Assembly: GCA_964528535.1 (NCBI GenBank)
Contig: CAZGSQ010000032.1
Location: forward strand, 1 to 34,071
Reading direction: 5' to 3'
Length of the DNA: 34,071 bases
Source: CAINVV01 sp964528535
GTDB taxonomy: Bacteria > Bacteroidota > Bacteroidia > Bacteroidales > Prolixibacteraceae
Shown here: piece after piece, positions 15,414 through 23,574 of the stretch
Numbering within the stretch: the stretch's first letter is position 1
Layout of the letters: every line of letters begins with the position of its first letter
The notes under the pieces: model-generated
Seen by the model: the letters and a program-made list of their open reading frames with translations, nothing else
Databases searched by the model: none
What the model was told of the DNA's origin: nothing
Position numbers and translations under genes: made by a program

Positions 15414-16439
15414 ATGGTATCCATGATGACCCAGACAAAAAAATATGCCGCTTACATTCTTTTGGCTTTCATTCTAATTTCATGCCATCGTAATCCATTG
15501 GATGTTAATGTTTCCAACATCAATGTCAATCTAAAAATTGCAAGGTTGGACCAGGATCTCTTCAAAGTAACACCCGAAAATGTTGGGGAGATGGTTCCGG
15601 AATTTCAAAAGAAATTTGAACCTTTTTTTGAAGTTTACAACCGGGAGGTTTTGGCCATCGGCAATTCACACGATTCGCTCTACGCCGGCTACCTTCTGAC
15701 TTTTGTTAGGGATTCAACCATTGTTCAGGCAAAGCAGCTGTCGGATTCACTATTTTATAATTTTCAGACCTTTGCTACTCAACTCGAACTTGCCTTCAAA
15801 CATTATCTTTACTATTATCCGGAAGGACAAATTCCGCAGATTTATACCTATTTGTCGGGATACAACCAGTCTATTGTTACCGTTCAGGATCTACTTGGGG
15901 TGAGTCTCGACAACTACCTGGGATCGAATTGCCGTTTTTACCGGCAACTTGGATTGGCAGCGTACAAAGTACACAACATGAATCCTGGGAAGCTTGTATA
16001 CGATGCATTGTACGGATGGGCTTCACAAAAATTTGAATACAAGGGGAATACCGAAAATTTGGTTTCAGAGATGATTCACCAGGGCAAATTGTATTATTTT
16101 TTGGATGCCATGTTTCCACAAGAGCCCGACAGCATGAAAATTGGCTTTAGCAAGGCGCAATTGAGCTGGTGCCAAGATCATGAGCAGGAGATGTGGAGTT
16201 ACCTTGTAGAACAGAAAATGCTTTTTTCAGGAGATTGGATGCTCAGAACCAGATTTCTCAATCCTGCCCCTTTCACGACTCCCTTTGGACAGAAGTCTCC
16301 CGGAAGGACGGGGGTCTGGATAGGTTGGCAGATTGTTAAAAGCTACCTGAAAAAAAATCCCTCTGTCAGCCTGAGAAGCCTGATGGCTGAAAGGGATTAC
16401 CACAAGATTCTCAACGAATCGGGTTATGCCCCCGATTGA
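15414..16439 (+). CDS. gldB: Gliding motility-associated lipoprotein GldB
   Basis: GldB is an essential lipoprotein for gliding in Flavobacterium, but it is widely kept in non-gliding Bacteroidota, where its role is unclear. The protein (up to 341 residues) has a lipoprotein signal ending in FILISC, followed by a long helical domain. Diagnostic blocks are ARLDQDLFKV, YLSGYNQSIV, LGVSLDNYLG, YFLDAMFP and the C-terminal PGRTGVWIGWQIVKSYLKK. Start choice is open: ATGs at 15414, 15423 and 15426 are all in frame and all leave a workable signal. TATTTTTG at 15315-15322 is a possible -7 element but lacks a convincing -33. The usual partner gldC is not next to it; pfkA follows. Confidence 0.9.
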   Translation: MVSMMTQTKKYAAYILLAFILISCHRNPLDVNVSNINVNLKIARLDQDLFKVTPENVGEMVPEFQKKFEPFFEVYNREVLAIGNSHDSLYAGYLLTFVRDSTIVQAKQLSDSLFYNFQTFATQLELAFKHYLYYYPEGQIPQIYTYLSGYNQSIVTVQDLLGVSLDNYLGSNCRFYRQLGLAAYKVHNMNPGKLVYDALYGWASQKFEYKGNTENLVSEMIHQGKLYYFLDAMFPQEPDSMKIGFSKAQLSWCQDHEQEMWSYLVEQKMLFSGDWMLRTRFLNPAPFTTPFGQKSPGRTGVWIGWQIVKSYLKKNPSVSLRSLMAERDYHKILNESGYAPD

Positions 16440-16542
16440 GAAGTATTATTTTAAAAATAATTAAGTTAAATAGCATTTCTGATACTGCTGTAAAAAACAA
16501 ATAAAAAAGTTATTTGTTATCCCTCAAAAGAACTAATCCTTG

Positions 16543-16550
16543 TAACTTTG
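16543..16550 (+). promoter_or_regulatory. Candidate -7 element for pfkA
   Basis: TAACTTTG matches TAnnTTTG exactly, 46 bp before the pfkA start. The nearest TTTG (16513-16516) is 26 bp upstream, longer than usual, so only the -7 is well supported. Confidence 0.4.
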
Positions 16551-16596
16551 GAAGTTGCATGGCGTAAATTGAATCATCCATTAATGCTTACTAAAT

Positions 16597-17619
16597 ATGG
16601 CAAAAAGAATAGGTATTTTAACGGCGGGTGGCGATTGCCCCGGATTGAATGCTGCCATTCGTGGGGTTGGTAAAACGGCCATCCTGAGCCATGGGATGGA
16701 GGTCATAGGTTTCAATGCAGGATACAGCGGTTTGATCTGGAAGGAATATGTTGAACTGGATGAGTCTAAACTTTCAGGCATTCTGACTGTAGGAGGGACG
16801 ATTCTCGGGACCTCACGTGAGAAACCTTTTAAAATGGAGAAGGGGGAGGAGACCAATGAAAAGCCTGCCCTGATCAAGAAAAATTACCAGGATCTTGGAC
16901 TCGATTGTGTGGTCTGTATCGGGGGAAACGGCACCATGAAGACGGCTGCCCAGTTGCAAAAATTGGGCATCAATGTCATTGGAATTCCTAAGACTATCGA
17001 CAATGACGTCTTTGGAACCGAGATAACCTTCGGCTTTGACTCGGCGGTGACCATTGCCACAGAGGCCATTGACAGGCTGCATACCACAGCCAATTCACAC
17101 CAGAGAGCCATGGTTATCGAAGTGATGGGACACGATGCCGGTTGGATTGCCTTGTATGCAGGATTGGCCGGTGGTGGAGATATTATCCTGATTCCGGAGA
17201 TTAAGTACAACATGAACAGTGTCTGCAAGGCCATTGAGACCCGGTTCTCCATGAAGAAACCCTATTCGATAGTGGTCATTGCGGAAGGGATCGCACATCC
17301 TTCCAACCAGTCGGCTTCGGCCTACCTAGCGGAGCGAATCCAGACGCTTACCGGAATTGAAACACGTGATACCCGTTTGGGTTACATTCAGCGGGGTGGA
17401 AGTCCGTCAGCTATGGATCGTATTCTGGCAACGCGCTATGGCGCCTTTGCGGCAGAACTGATTGCCAACAATGACTATGGACAGATGGTTGCCGTTAAAA
17501 ATGGGAAAATTGTAGCTGTTCCGCTCGAAAAAGTGGGTGGAAAACTTAGCCTCGTAGATCCGAATGACCCATTGATCGAAAAGGCCAGAAATATGGGGGT
17601 ATATTTTGGGGATGAATAA
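16597..17619 (+). CDS. pfkA: 6-phosphofructokinase (group III type; ATP or PPi donor open)
   Basis: The enzyme phosphorylates fructose 6-phosphate to the 1,6-bisphosphate in glycolysis. The 340-residue protein has GILTAGGDCPGLNAA at the N-terminus, the donor-site motif GGNGT at 109-113, the catalytic PKTIDND at 131-137 (D135), and RLGYIQRGGSPSAMDR near the end. Relative to E. coli, Gly112 equals Gly104, which favours ATP, but Lys132 equals Gly124, and a lysine there is typical of PPi-using and mixed group III enzymes. Asn111 replaces the Mg-binding Asp103. The donor is therefore uncertain, and the allosteric behaviour of E. coli PfkA should not be assumed. The gene stands alone behind its own -7 element. 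Confidence 0.93.
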   Translation: MAKRIGILTAGGDCPGLNAAIRGVGKTAILSHGMEVIGFNAGYSGLIWKEYVELDESKLSGILTVGGTILGTSREKPFKMEKGEETNEKPALIKKNYQDLGLDCVVCIGGNGTMKTAAQLQKLGINVIGIPKTIDNDVFGTEITFGFDSAVTIATEAIDRLHTTANSHQRAMVIEVMGHDAGWIALYAGLAGGGDIILIPEIKYNMNSVCKAIETRFSMKKPYSIVVIAEGIAHPSNQSASAYLAERIQTLTGIETRDTRLGYIQRGGSPSAMDRILATRYGAFAAELIANNDYGQMVAVKNGKIVAVPLEKVGGKLSLVDPNDPLIEKARNMGVYFGDE

Positions 17620-17660
17620 TCTTTCCGAATGATCTGTAACTTTTGCCTTGTTGGAACCAT

Positions 17661-17700
17661 CGAGAATTTTTAGATGTTGAATTTTGGATTTTAGATTTGT
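17661..17700. repeat. Degenerate TTTAGATTTT-type low-complexity tract
   Basis: The spacer after pfkA has loosely repeated units (TAGATGTTGAATTTT, GGATTTTAGATTT) of a low-complexity type. It lies in the 214-bp gap between pfkA and the DUF1573 gene and has no coding sense. Confidence 0.35.
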
Positions 17701-17716
17701 TGTTTGTATTGTCATT

Positions 17717-17749
17717 TTTTTAGTTTTGTAAACTTATTGTATAAATTTG
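17717..17749 (+). promoter_or_regulatory. Candidate promoter of the DUF1573-meaB pair
   Basis: A T-run ending at 17720 and an exact TAAATTTG at 17742-17749 are 21 bp apart. A second T-rich -33 candidate (TTTG at 17725-17728) is too close. The leader to the ATG at 17834 would be about 80 bases. Confidence 0.45.
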
Positions 17750-17833
17750 AAGCCTGAAACATCCTTTTGTACGTATAAACAGACTATTGCATCGTTATAA
17801 GCCAGAAATAATAATTTTTTTAAATTGTCAGAT

Positions 17834-18925
17834 ATGAAATTTTCAGTTAGATTTTTCGCTCTTGCCCTGATTCTATTTTTGGGAACAAGTGTGGTTGCGC
17901 AGACAACTACCGAGATGGTGTTTGAGACCCTTGACCATGATTTTGGCAAAATCAAAGAAGATGCCGGATTGGCCAATTTTAACTTCAATTTTAAAAACAA
18001 CGGAAAGGTACCGTTGGTGATTGCTGCCGTTAATGCATCCTGTGGATGCACCACCCCCGAATGGAGCAAAGAACCCGTACTTCCTGGTAAGTCAGGCTTC
18101 ATCAAGGTCTCCTACAACCCACTGAACAGACCAGGAGTCTTCAACAAGACTGTGACAGTTGCTGCCAACGTCCCAAATGGTTCATTGGTTCTGAAGATTG
18201 CCGGTGAAGTGGTTCCGAAAACGCTTTCCATCAACGAACAGTACCCTGTAGATCTTGGAAAAGTCAGAATGTTGAACAACAACCTCTCCTTCGTTAGAAT
18301 CAAAAACAACGAGGTGAAGACCGACTCGCTCAAAGTGATCAATGTTTCCGGGGGGAAGCTGAGAATCGGATTCAAAGGAGTACTTGCCCATTTGACTGTC
18401 AAAGCGGTGCCTGAGAATCTCGAACCAAACGGGACAGGCTTTCTGGTTATCTCGTATGATGGTTCCAAAATTACGGAGCTTGGCTTTCAGCAGGCAAGAG
18501 TTTACCTGGTCTTCAATGGGGAGGAGAACTACAATTATGGTGTCAATGTAACAGCTACTGTAGAGGAAGATTTTTCAAAACTCTCTCAGAAAGAGCTTCA
18601 AAACGCACCTTCCATCGACTTTAACCAACGTGTCTACGAATTTGGTGAAGTACCTGAAGGCACGAAAGTCGAATATACTTTCAAAATTCTCAACAAAGGG
18701 AAGAGTGATCTTCTGATCCGCAGTGTAAAGGCATCTTGTGGCTGCACGGCCGCCAATCCGGCATCCAATGTGGTTAAATCCGGTGCAAACACTGACCTTA
18801 AAGTAGTGTTCGATTCCAATGGGAAAGTTGGATTGCAAAACAAAACCATCACCATTATCTCCAATGATCCCAATTCGGCTACCTCCATTCTGAGGATATC
18901 CGGAAATGTGGTCAAAAAGAATTAA
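17834..18925 (+). CDS. Secreted DUF1573 protein with two DUF1573 domains
   Basis: The function of DUF1573 is unknown; the domain is an immunoglobulin-like (ASH/MSP-type) beta sandwich common in exported Bacteroidota proteins. Counting from the ATG at 17834 (363 residues), a signal peptide ends near VVAQ. The first domain (about 25-125) has LDHDFGKIKEDAG and ASCGCTTPEW. A middle linker domain follows. The last domain (about 255-360) repeats the pattern with RVYEFGEVPEGTKVEYTFKI and ASCGCTAANP. Both domains keep the CGCT motif. A TTG three codons upstream was rejected because it would spoil the signal peptide. meaB begins 1 bp after the stop, so they form a pair despite unrelated likely roles. 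Confidence 0.85.
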   Translation: MKFSVRFFALALILFLGTSVVAQTTTEMVFETLDHDFGKIKEDAGLANFNFNFKNNGKVPLVIAAVNASCGCTTPEWSKEPVLPGKSGFIKVSYNPLNRPGVFNKTVTVAANVPNGSLVLKIAGEVVPKTLSINEQYPVDLGKVRMLNNNLSFVRIKNNEVKTDSLKVINVSGGKLRIGFKGVLAHLTVKAVPENLEPNGTGFLVISYDGSKITELGFQQARVYLVFNGEENYNYGVNVTATVEEDFSKLSQKELQNAPSIDFNQRVYEFGEVPEGTKVEYTFKILNKGKSDLLIRSVKASCGCTAANPASNVVKSGANTDLKVVFDSNGKVGLQNKTITIISNDPNSATSILRISGNVVKKN

Positions 18926-18926
18926 G

Positions 18927-20036
18927 ATGTTTCATCCGGAGAACGATCCGAAATTTACCGGACTTAACGTTGGCAAAGGCATAGAACAGCCTCAGGCGGT
19001 AAGTTCAGAATCTGTTCATCGTTTTCTGAAGAAGAGCCATCGTGCGGAGTTGTCGGTGGAAGATTATTGCATTGGAATTCTGGGAGGTAACAGAACCATT
19101 CTGAGCAGGGCAGTTACGCTGATAGAAAGCAACAGGCCGGATCATCAGATCATAGCTCAAAAAATCATTGCACACTGTCTTCCACTGTCTGGCAAATCTG
19201 TCCGTATTGGAATCACCGGTGTGCCGGGAGCCGGGAAAAGTACTTTCATTGAGTCATTTGGGATGCACCTCACCTCATTGGGAAAGAAGATTGCAGTGCT
19301 GGCCATTGATCCCAGTTCCGAGCGGTCAAGAGGCTCTATATTGGGTGATAAAACCAGGATGGAGGAGCTTTCAGCCAATCCCGATGCGTACATACGCCCC
19401 AGTCCTGCTTCAGGTTCTCTGGGAGGCGTGGCCCGGAAAACCAGGGAGACCATTGTATTGTGTGAAGCCGCAGGTTTTGATACCATTTTGATTGAAACAG
19501 TTGGCGTAGGGCAATCAGAAACGGCTGTTCATTCCATGGTCGATTTTTTTCTGCTGCTGCAGATTGCAGGGGCAGGTGATGAGCTGCAAGGGATCAAACG
19601 CGGTATCATGGAGATGGCAGACATCATCGTCATCAACAAGGCGGATGGAGACAACCTCCAACGAGCCAAAACGGCTGCTGCCTTGTACCGCAACGCACTG
19701 CATCTTTTTCCACAATCCCAATCGGGGTGGAATCCACCTGTCCAAATTTGCTCCTCCCTGCGAAAAACCGGGATCGACGAAGTTTGGCAATCTCTGGCAG
19801 ACTATTTCATTCTGGTAAGGGAAAATGGGTATTTCTCAGACAGGAGAGCTTCTCAGGCAAAATTCTGGATGTTCGAAACGATTGAGGAGTGCCTGAAGCG
19901 TAATTTTTACCAGAATTTGGAGGTCAGGAGTGCGCTCTCTTCGCTCGAGCCAAAAGTTTCGGGCGATCAATTGAGTCCATTTGTCGCGGCTCAGCTGTTG
20001 CTCGAAAAATATTTTGATACCATCAGCAAACAATAA
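18927..20036 (+). CDS. meaB: Methylmalonyl-CoA mutase-associated GTPase MeaB
   Basis: MeaB is a G3E-family GTPase that gates cofactor loading and protects adenosylcobalamin-dependent methylmalonyl-CoA mutase. The 369-residue protein has the P-loop GVPGAGKS at 98-105, the AIDPSSERSRGSILGDKTRM block, RPSPASGSLGGVARKT, the G3 region ETVGVGQSE, and the guanine-specificity motif NKAD. All are typical of the ArgK/MeaB group. I chose the ATG at 18927, 1 bp after the preceding stop; an ATG at 18906 lies inside the upstream gene. The mutase genes are not in this window, so the partner must be encoded elsewhere. Its presence suggests a B12-dependent succinate-propionate pathway, an inference. Confidence 0.95.
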   Translation: MFHPENDPKFTGLNVGKGIEQPQAVSSESVHRFLKKSHRAELSVEDYCIGILGGNRTILSRAVTLIESNRPDHQIIAQKIIAHCLPLSGKSVRIGITGVPGAGKSTFIESFGMHLTSLGKKIAVLAIDPSSERSRGSILGDKTRMEELSANPDAYIRPSPASGSLGGVARKTRETIVLCEAAGFDTILIETVGVGQSETAVHSMVDFFLLLQIAGAGDELQGIKRGIMEMADIIVINKADGDNLQRAKTAAALYRNALHLFPQSQSGWNPPVQICSSLRKTGIDEVWQSLADYFILVRENGYFSDRRASQAKFWMFETIEECLKRNFYQNLEVRSALSSLEPKVSGDQLSPFVAAQLLLEKYFDTISKQ

Positions 20037-20059
20037 GGAGTCCTTCAGAAAATGTTTTC

Positions 20060-20067
20060 TATTTTTG
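20060..20067 (+). promoter_or_regulatory. Possible -7 element for the TlpA-like gene
   Basis: TATTTTTG fits TAnnTTTG, 55 bp before the ATG at 20122, but I see no fitting -33, so it is weak. Confidence 0.3.
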
Positions 20068-20121
20068 AACTCTTCAAACAAACCCCGGGTTGATGATCAA
20101 CCCTTAAACAAGAATTGTCAG

Positions 20122-21222
20122 ATGATTAAAAAAATGTTGTTTTTGGGATTGATAACCTACAGTATCATCTCGTGTGCCAAACCCGATAAATTTGTCGTCA
20201 ACGGAGAGATCAAGGGGAAGGAGAGTGGCAAAATTCAGCTGATGAAATTTACGGATGGCAAATGGGTGACCGAAGATTCGACCAGTGTTGTAAAAGGTAA
20301 ATTTCAGTTGAAGGGTAAGGCCGATTTGCCGGAACTTCGCATCATAGCCATGGGTCAGCGCGAAATGGTGGCCCAGTTTTTTGCCGAGAATGGAAACATG
20401 ACGTTGCAGGCATACGCTGACAGTCTGGACAAGACGGTTGTCAAAGGTTCGCAATCCAATGATGAGTTCAGCATCTACCAGAAGGAGTTAAAGGATCTTT
20501 CGAAGGAGGCTCAGGGAATGCAACAGAGATATGGGGCGGCCCAATCTTCTGGTGACCAGGAAGGTATGAAAAAAGCACAGATTGACTATGAAGTGATGGT
20601 TCAGAACCTCACGGTGTATGCCAAAAATTTTATCCGTTCTCACAAAAAATCAACAGTTTCGCCTCTTGTAGCCATGATGCAGTTTGGTCAGACCATCAAG
20701 GCATCGGAGATTGATACCCTGATAGCCTTCCTTGATCCTTCTGTTCACGCCTCCATCTATGTGACAGAATTAAAAAAAATAGCAGATAAAATGAGAACCA
20801 CCGAAGTTGGTTCCCTCGCTCCGGATTTCACCCTGCCAACCCCGGATGGAGGAACATTTTCGCTTTCAGCAACCAAAGGCAAATTCGTGATGATCGACTT
20901 CTGGGCCGCATGGTGTCAGCCTTGCCGACAAGAAAACCCCAATGTGGTGGCACTTTATGGAAAATACAAAGACAGGGGATTTGATGTGGTGGGCGTGTCT
21001 CTCGACCGCGAGAAGAATGCATGGATCAAGGCCATTGCAGATGATCAGCTCGTATGGCATCAGGTTTCGGAATTGAAATTCTGGCAGAGCGAAATCGCAC
21101 AAAAATACGGAGTAACCGCCATCCCCTGCACCTTCCTGCTTGACAAAACAGGAAAGATAATTGCCAAAAACCTGAGAGGTGAAGATCTTGCCAGGAAGTT
21201 GGAGGAGTTGATGGGTAAATAA
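20122..21222 (+). CDS. TlpA-like thiol:disulfide lipoprotein with DUF4369
   Basis: The 366-residue protein is a lipoprotein (lipobox SIISC, C18) with an N-terminal DUF4369 domain (about 20-120, FVVNGEIKGKESGKIQLMKF), a helical linker, and a C-terminal AhpC/TSA-type thioredoxin fold (about 225-366). The redox centre is WCQPC with C265 and C268, and a cis-proline is present in VTAIPCTFLL. This arrangement is common in Bacteroidota and probably reduces or isomerises disulfides in the periplasm. The reading frame is open upstream as far as 19981, but the lipoprotein signal begins at 20122, so earlier starts, which would overlap meaB, are rejected. A third cysteine (the C of AIPC) lies just after the cis-proline, worth noting. 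A strong terminator follows. Confidence 0.9.
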   Translation: MIKKMLFLGLITYSIISCAKPDKFVVNGEIKGKESGKIQLMKFTDGKWVTEDSTSVVKGKFQLKGKADLPELRIIAMGQREMVAQFFAENGNMTLQAYADSLDKTVVKGSQSNDEFSIYQKELKDLSKEAQGMQQRYGAAQSSGDQEGMKKAQIDYEVMVQNLTVYAKNFIRSHKKSTVSPLVAMMQFGQTIKASEIDTLIAFLDPSVHASIYVTELKKIADKMRTTEVGSLAPDFTLPTPDGGTFSLSATKGKFVMIDFWAAWCQPCRQENPNVVALYGKYKDRGFDVVGVSLDREKNAWIKAIADDQLVWHQVSELKFWQSEIAQKYGVTAIPCTFLLDKTGKIIAKNLRGEDLARKLEELMGK

Positions 21223-21535
21223 TACGGCTAAACAGGAGTCTGGATCCGTGGAACATCGTTCACCTGGTATCCGTCCATGCAAATTCGACCTTCTCAGGCG
21301 ATGCTCCCGCAACTGCCGAAGGGTCGAATTTGTTTTTTCTTTGATCATTCTTCGCACAACAACGCAACCTTTTGGATCATACCTTGCATCTTACGTTGGG
21401 TCACGAATCCTATTGTACTTAAATATCTTTCATAACAGGATTTAATTTCGTTCTTTAACAACTTTTATCGACTTTTGAGAAGATTATTTTGTTTAATTAG
21501 AACCATCAATTCAAAACCTTTATCTGATTGTTAAA
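21223..21535. other. 313-bp spacer before the ECF sigma gene
   Basis: This gap carries the terminator of the TlpA-like gene (21280-21338) and the upstream region of the sigma factor. A near-repeat (CTGGATCCGT at 21239-21248 and CTGGTATCCGT at 21264-21274) precedes the terminator. TAATTTCG at 21443-21450 resembles a -7 element but lacks a fitting -33. I see no gene on either strand. Confidence 0.5.
21280..21338 (+). terminator. Rho-independent terminator after the TlpA-like gene
   Basis: CAAATTCGACCTTC (21280-21293) pairs with GAAGGGTCGAATTTG (21318-21332) over 14 base pairs with a single bulged base in the right arm. TTTTTT (21333-21338) follows directly. The 24-base loop has GGC and GCC ends (21297-21299 and 21315-21317) that can pair further. 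The stop of the TlpA-like gene is 57 bp upstream. Confidence 0.85.
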
Positions 21536-22087
21536 GTGGCCCAGTTAGAAGAGATCATATACAAATGCCGGGAGGAGGACAGTGGAGCCCAGACTTCGTT
21601 GTACCGTCTTTTTTCCGCCAAGATGTACGGGGTCTGTCTGAGGTATGCCAAGGACTCTTTCGAAGCCGAAGATATTCTGCAAGAGGGTTTTGTAAGGGTC
21701 TTTACCAAGATCAGACAGTACGAGTTCAAAGGGTCTTTCGAGGGTTGGATGAGAAGGATCATGGTCAATACTGCACTGGAGAAATTCAGAAAGCACGACA
21801 GGCTCTATCCGATTGAGGAGATGAAAATTTATGAGTCAACAGAATGGGTTGATGACACCATCTCTTCGATCACCGCAGACGATCTGATGCGAATTATTCA
21901 GGAGTTGCCGCCTCAATACAGAATGGTTTTCAACCTTTTTGCCATTGAGGGCTACTCTCACCAGGAGATAGGTGAAATGATCAATATCTCGGAAGGTACC
22001 TCAAAATCAAACTTGTCGAGGGCAAGGGTGATCTTACAAAGGAAGGTAGCAGAAAATTTTGGAACCGATAAAAGAATGGTAAAATAA
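21536..22087 (+). CDS. ECF-type RNA polymerase sigma factor
   Basis: The 183-residue protein has sigma region 2 (about 20-87: MYGVCLRYAKDSFEAEDILQEGFVRVF, then GWMRRIMVNTALEKFRK) and region 4 (about 118-172: LPPQYRMVFNLFAIEGYSHQEIGEMINISEGTSKSNLSRAR). It lacks regions 1 and 3, which defines the ECF class. The GTG at 21536 is the best start, because no ATG lies between it and region 2.1. The next gene starts 2 bp after the stop and encodes a membrane-anchored protein, so that protein is the likely anti-sigma factor or signal receiver. ECF genes often control their own operon, but I could not identify a shared promoter motif here. Confidence 0.93.
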   Translation: MAQLEEIIYKCREEDSGAQTSLYRLFSAKMYGVCLRYAKDSFEAEDILQEGFVRVFTKIRQYEFKGSFEGWMRRIMVNTALEKFRKHDRLYPIEEMKIYESTEWVDDTISSITADDLMRIIQELPPQYRMVFNLFAIEGYSHQEIGEMINISEGTSKSNLSRARVILQRKVAENFGTDKRMVK

Positions 22088-22089
22088 GT

Positions 22090-23442
22090 ATGACAACGGA
22101 AAATCATCGTATAGATCAACTCTTTAAAGAGAAACTGGGGAATTTCGAAAAGAATCCTCCGGTTGTTCTTTTTGACAAGATCAGCGAAAAAATGGTTTTG
22201 CGTGGAAAGGTCAGAAGGATGAACCAATTCAAGTCGGCCATCAGTGTTGCAGCGGCGACCATTTTGATACTTCTGGCGGGTTGGTACACCATCGACCGGA
22301 ACCAGATTGCCAACAATGATCTCCCAGCACAATTCAACCAGCAAAATACTCAGCCCGAGCAGAATTTGACAAAATTGCCTCAGTCCAATACCGTAGCTGA
22401 AACGCCCGCCAAGGCCAACCAGCAAAAATCAGGCAGTGCCTTTGCGGGCCTGACTGTCAGGAAACCGGATACAGGACAGAAGAATGGAAAGAGATTAAAT
22501 AATCCGGTTGCTGTCAATAGCCTGATGGTTGAGGCAGACAGTCAGGTCAAGGTTGCCGTCTCAAATAGTGGCACATCAGATAAAATCGGGGAGAAGGAGA
22601 ATCCCAACTTGAAGAAAGAGTCATTTCAGTCAGAGGCTGGAACCAAAAATATCCCAAAGAAGGGTGATCCACTCTATTTTGCCAATGCCAATGTTACTCC
22701 TGCGGGTCAGGCCAAAGGGGCGAGGAAAGCCAATTGGGCAATCAAGGCTGAGGTCTCTCCCATGTTTGGGTCGCAAATACAGTCGGGGAGCTCCAATGTC
22801 AATGCGAAATCGATAAGCACCATCAGCGGTGGAATGATGGCCTCCTACAAACTGAACGACAGGATCACGATCAGTTCAGGAATACGCTATTCACAAATGA
22901 AGCAGGGCTCGCATCTGGATTATACCTTGAGTAAAACATCGGGCATCACCTATTTGCAACCGGTCGAAAAGGATGCCAATATTTCGAGGGATGTTTCACT
23001 TTACCTGCCGGCAGTCTCCAGCATTGTCTATTCCAATGGAATGCAAAGTACTGCCAACACTGTTTTTGCCTCAGATATCTCTCAGGATTTTAAGTACCTC
23101 GAAATTCCTATTCAGGCAACGTACAAGCTGTACAAAATGATGGACAACAAACTCTCCGTAGGCATCAGCGGGGGTATCAGTACCAATTTCCTGGTAGGTA
23201 ATTTTGCTTCGATCACAGAGAATGGGATTACTTTGTCAAATGGAAATACAAATAACATCAGGAACGTGCTCTATTCCGGCTCTGCAGGTCTCGAACTTGG
23301 TTATGATCTGGGTAAAAATCTGGTTTTGACAGTGGAACCAAGGGTGAAACAATACCTGCACTCCGTAAGCAGCAACGATCTTGTTAATTTTAAACCACAA
23401 CAATTGGGGATTTTTACTGGAATTACCTACTCCTTCAATTAA
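22090..23442 (+). CDS. Putative anti-sigma/outer-membrane beta-barrel-like protein
   Basis: The 450-residue protein starts 2 bp after the sigma gene. Residues 1-46 are cytosolic-like (MTTENHRIDQLFKEKLGNFE) and a single helix spans about 48-66 (FKSAISVAAATILILLAGW). A Q/N/K-rich linker of about 140 residues follows. Residues about 215-450 are strand-rich with alternating aromatic residues (RITISSGIRYSQMKQGS, FKYLEIPIQATYKLYKMM, LVLTVEPRVKQYLHSV, LGIFTGITYSFN), like the beta-barrel domain labelled OMP_b-brl. An aromatic last residue region (YSFN) also fits a barrel. One chain with an inner-membrane helix and a barrel is topologically odd. The anti-sigma role is inferred from gene order; the barrel call is moderate. 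Confidence 0.75.
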   Translation: MTTENHRIDQLFKEKLGNFEKNPPVVLFDKISEKMVLRGKVRRMNQFKSAISVAAATILILLAGWYTIDRNQIANNDLPAQFNQQNTQPEQNLTKLPQSNTVAETPAKANQQKSGSAFAGLTVRKPDTGQKNGKRLNNPVAVNSLMVEADSQVKVAVSNSGTSDKIGEKENPNLKKESFQSEAGTKNIPKKGDPLYFANANVTPAGQAKGARKANWAIKAEVSPMFGSQIQSGSSNVNAKSISTISGGMMASYKLNDRITISSGIRYSQMKQGSHLDYTLSKTSGITYLQPVEKDANISRDVSLYLPAVSSIVYSNGMQSTANTVFASDISQDFKYLEIPIQATYKLYKMMDNKLSVGISGGISTNFLVGNFASITENGITLSNGNTNNIRNVLYSGSAGLELGYDLGKNLVLTVEPRVKQYLHSVSSNDLVNFKPQQLGIFTGITYSFN

Positions 23443-23447
23443 TCCCC

Positions 23448-23480
23448 TTTCTCCTTTTTCCTTTCTCCCCCTCTTCCAAC
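23448..23480. repeat. Pyrimidine-rich spacer tract
   Basis: TTTCTCCTTTTTCC (23448-23461) continues as a pyrimidine-only stretch to about 23477. The same 14-mer occurs in reverse complement at 2628-2641, and a close variant at 27443-27455. All three lie right after a gene. Confidence 0.5.
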
Positions 23481-23506
23481 TCCAAACTTTCAATTGCATA
23501 ATTTCA

Positions 23507-23537
23507 TTGTTCGCTTCAACCTAAAAAGGTATCTTCG
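23507..23537 (+). promoter_or_regulatory. Candidate promoter of the lytic transglycosylase
   Basis: TTG at 23507-23509 and TATCTTCG at 23530-23537 are 20 bp apart, a good match to the Bacteroidota consensus with one change in the -7. The ATG follows at 23575. Confidence 0.5.
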
Positions 23538-23574
23538 CAAATTCTAGCAGTCGTTAATTTTGAAGTCGTAAATA

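Noticed and set aside
16446..16462. AT-only palindrome after gldB as a terminator
   Set aside because: ATTATTTT and AAAATAAT are separated by one base, and the stem has no G or C, so it would be very weak.
19981..20121. Upstream extension of the TlpA-like gene overlapping meaB
   Set aside because: The lipoprotein signal begins at 20122; the upstream residues are a shadow of the meaB end.
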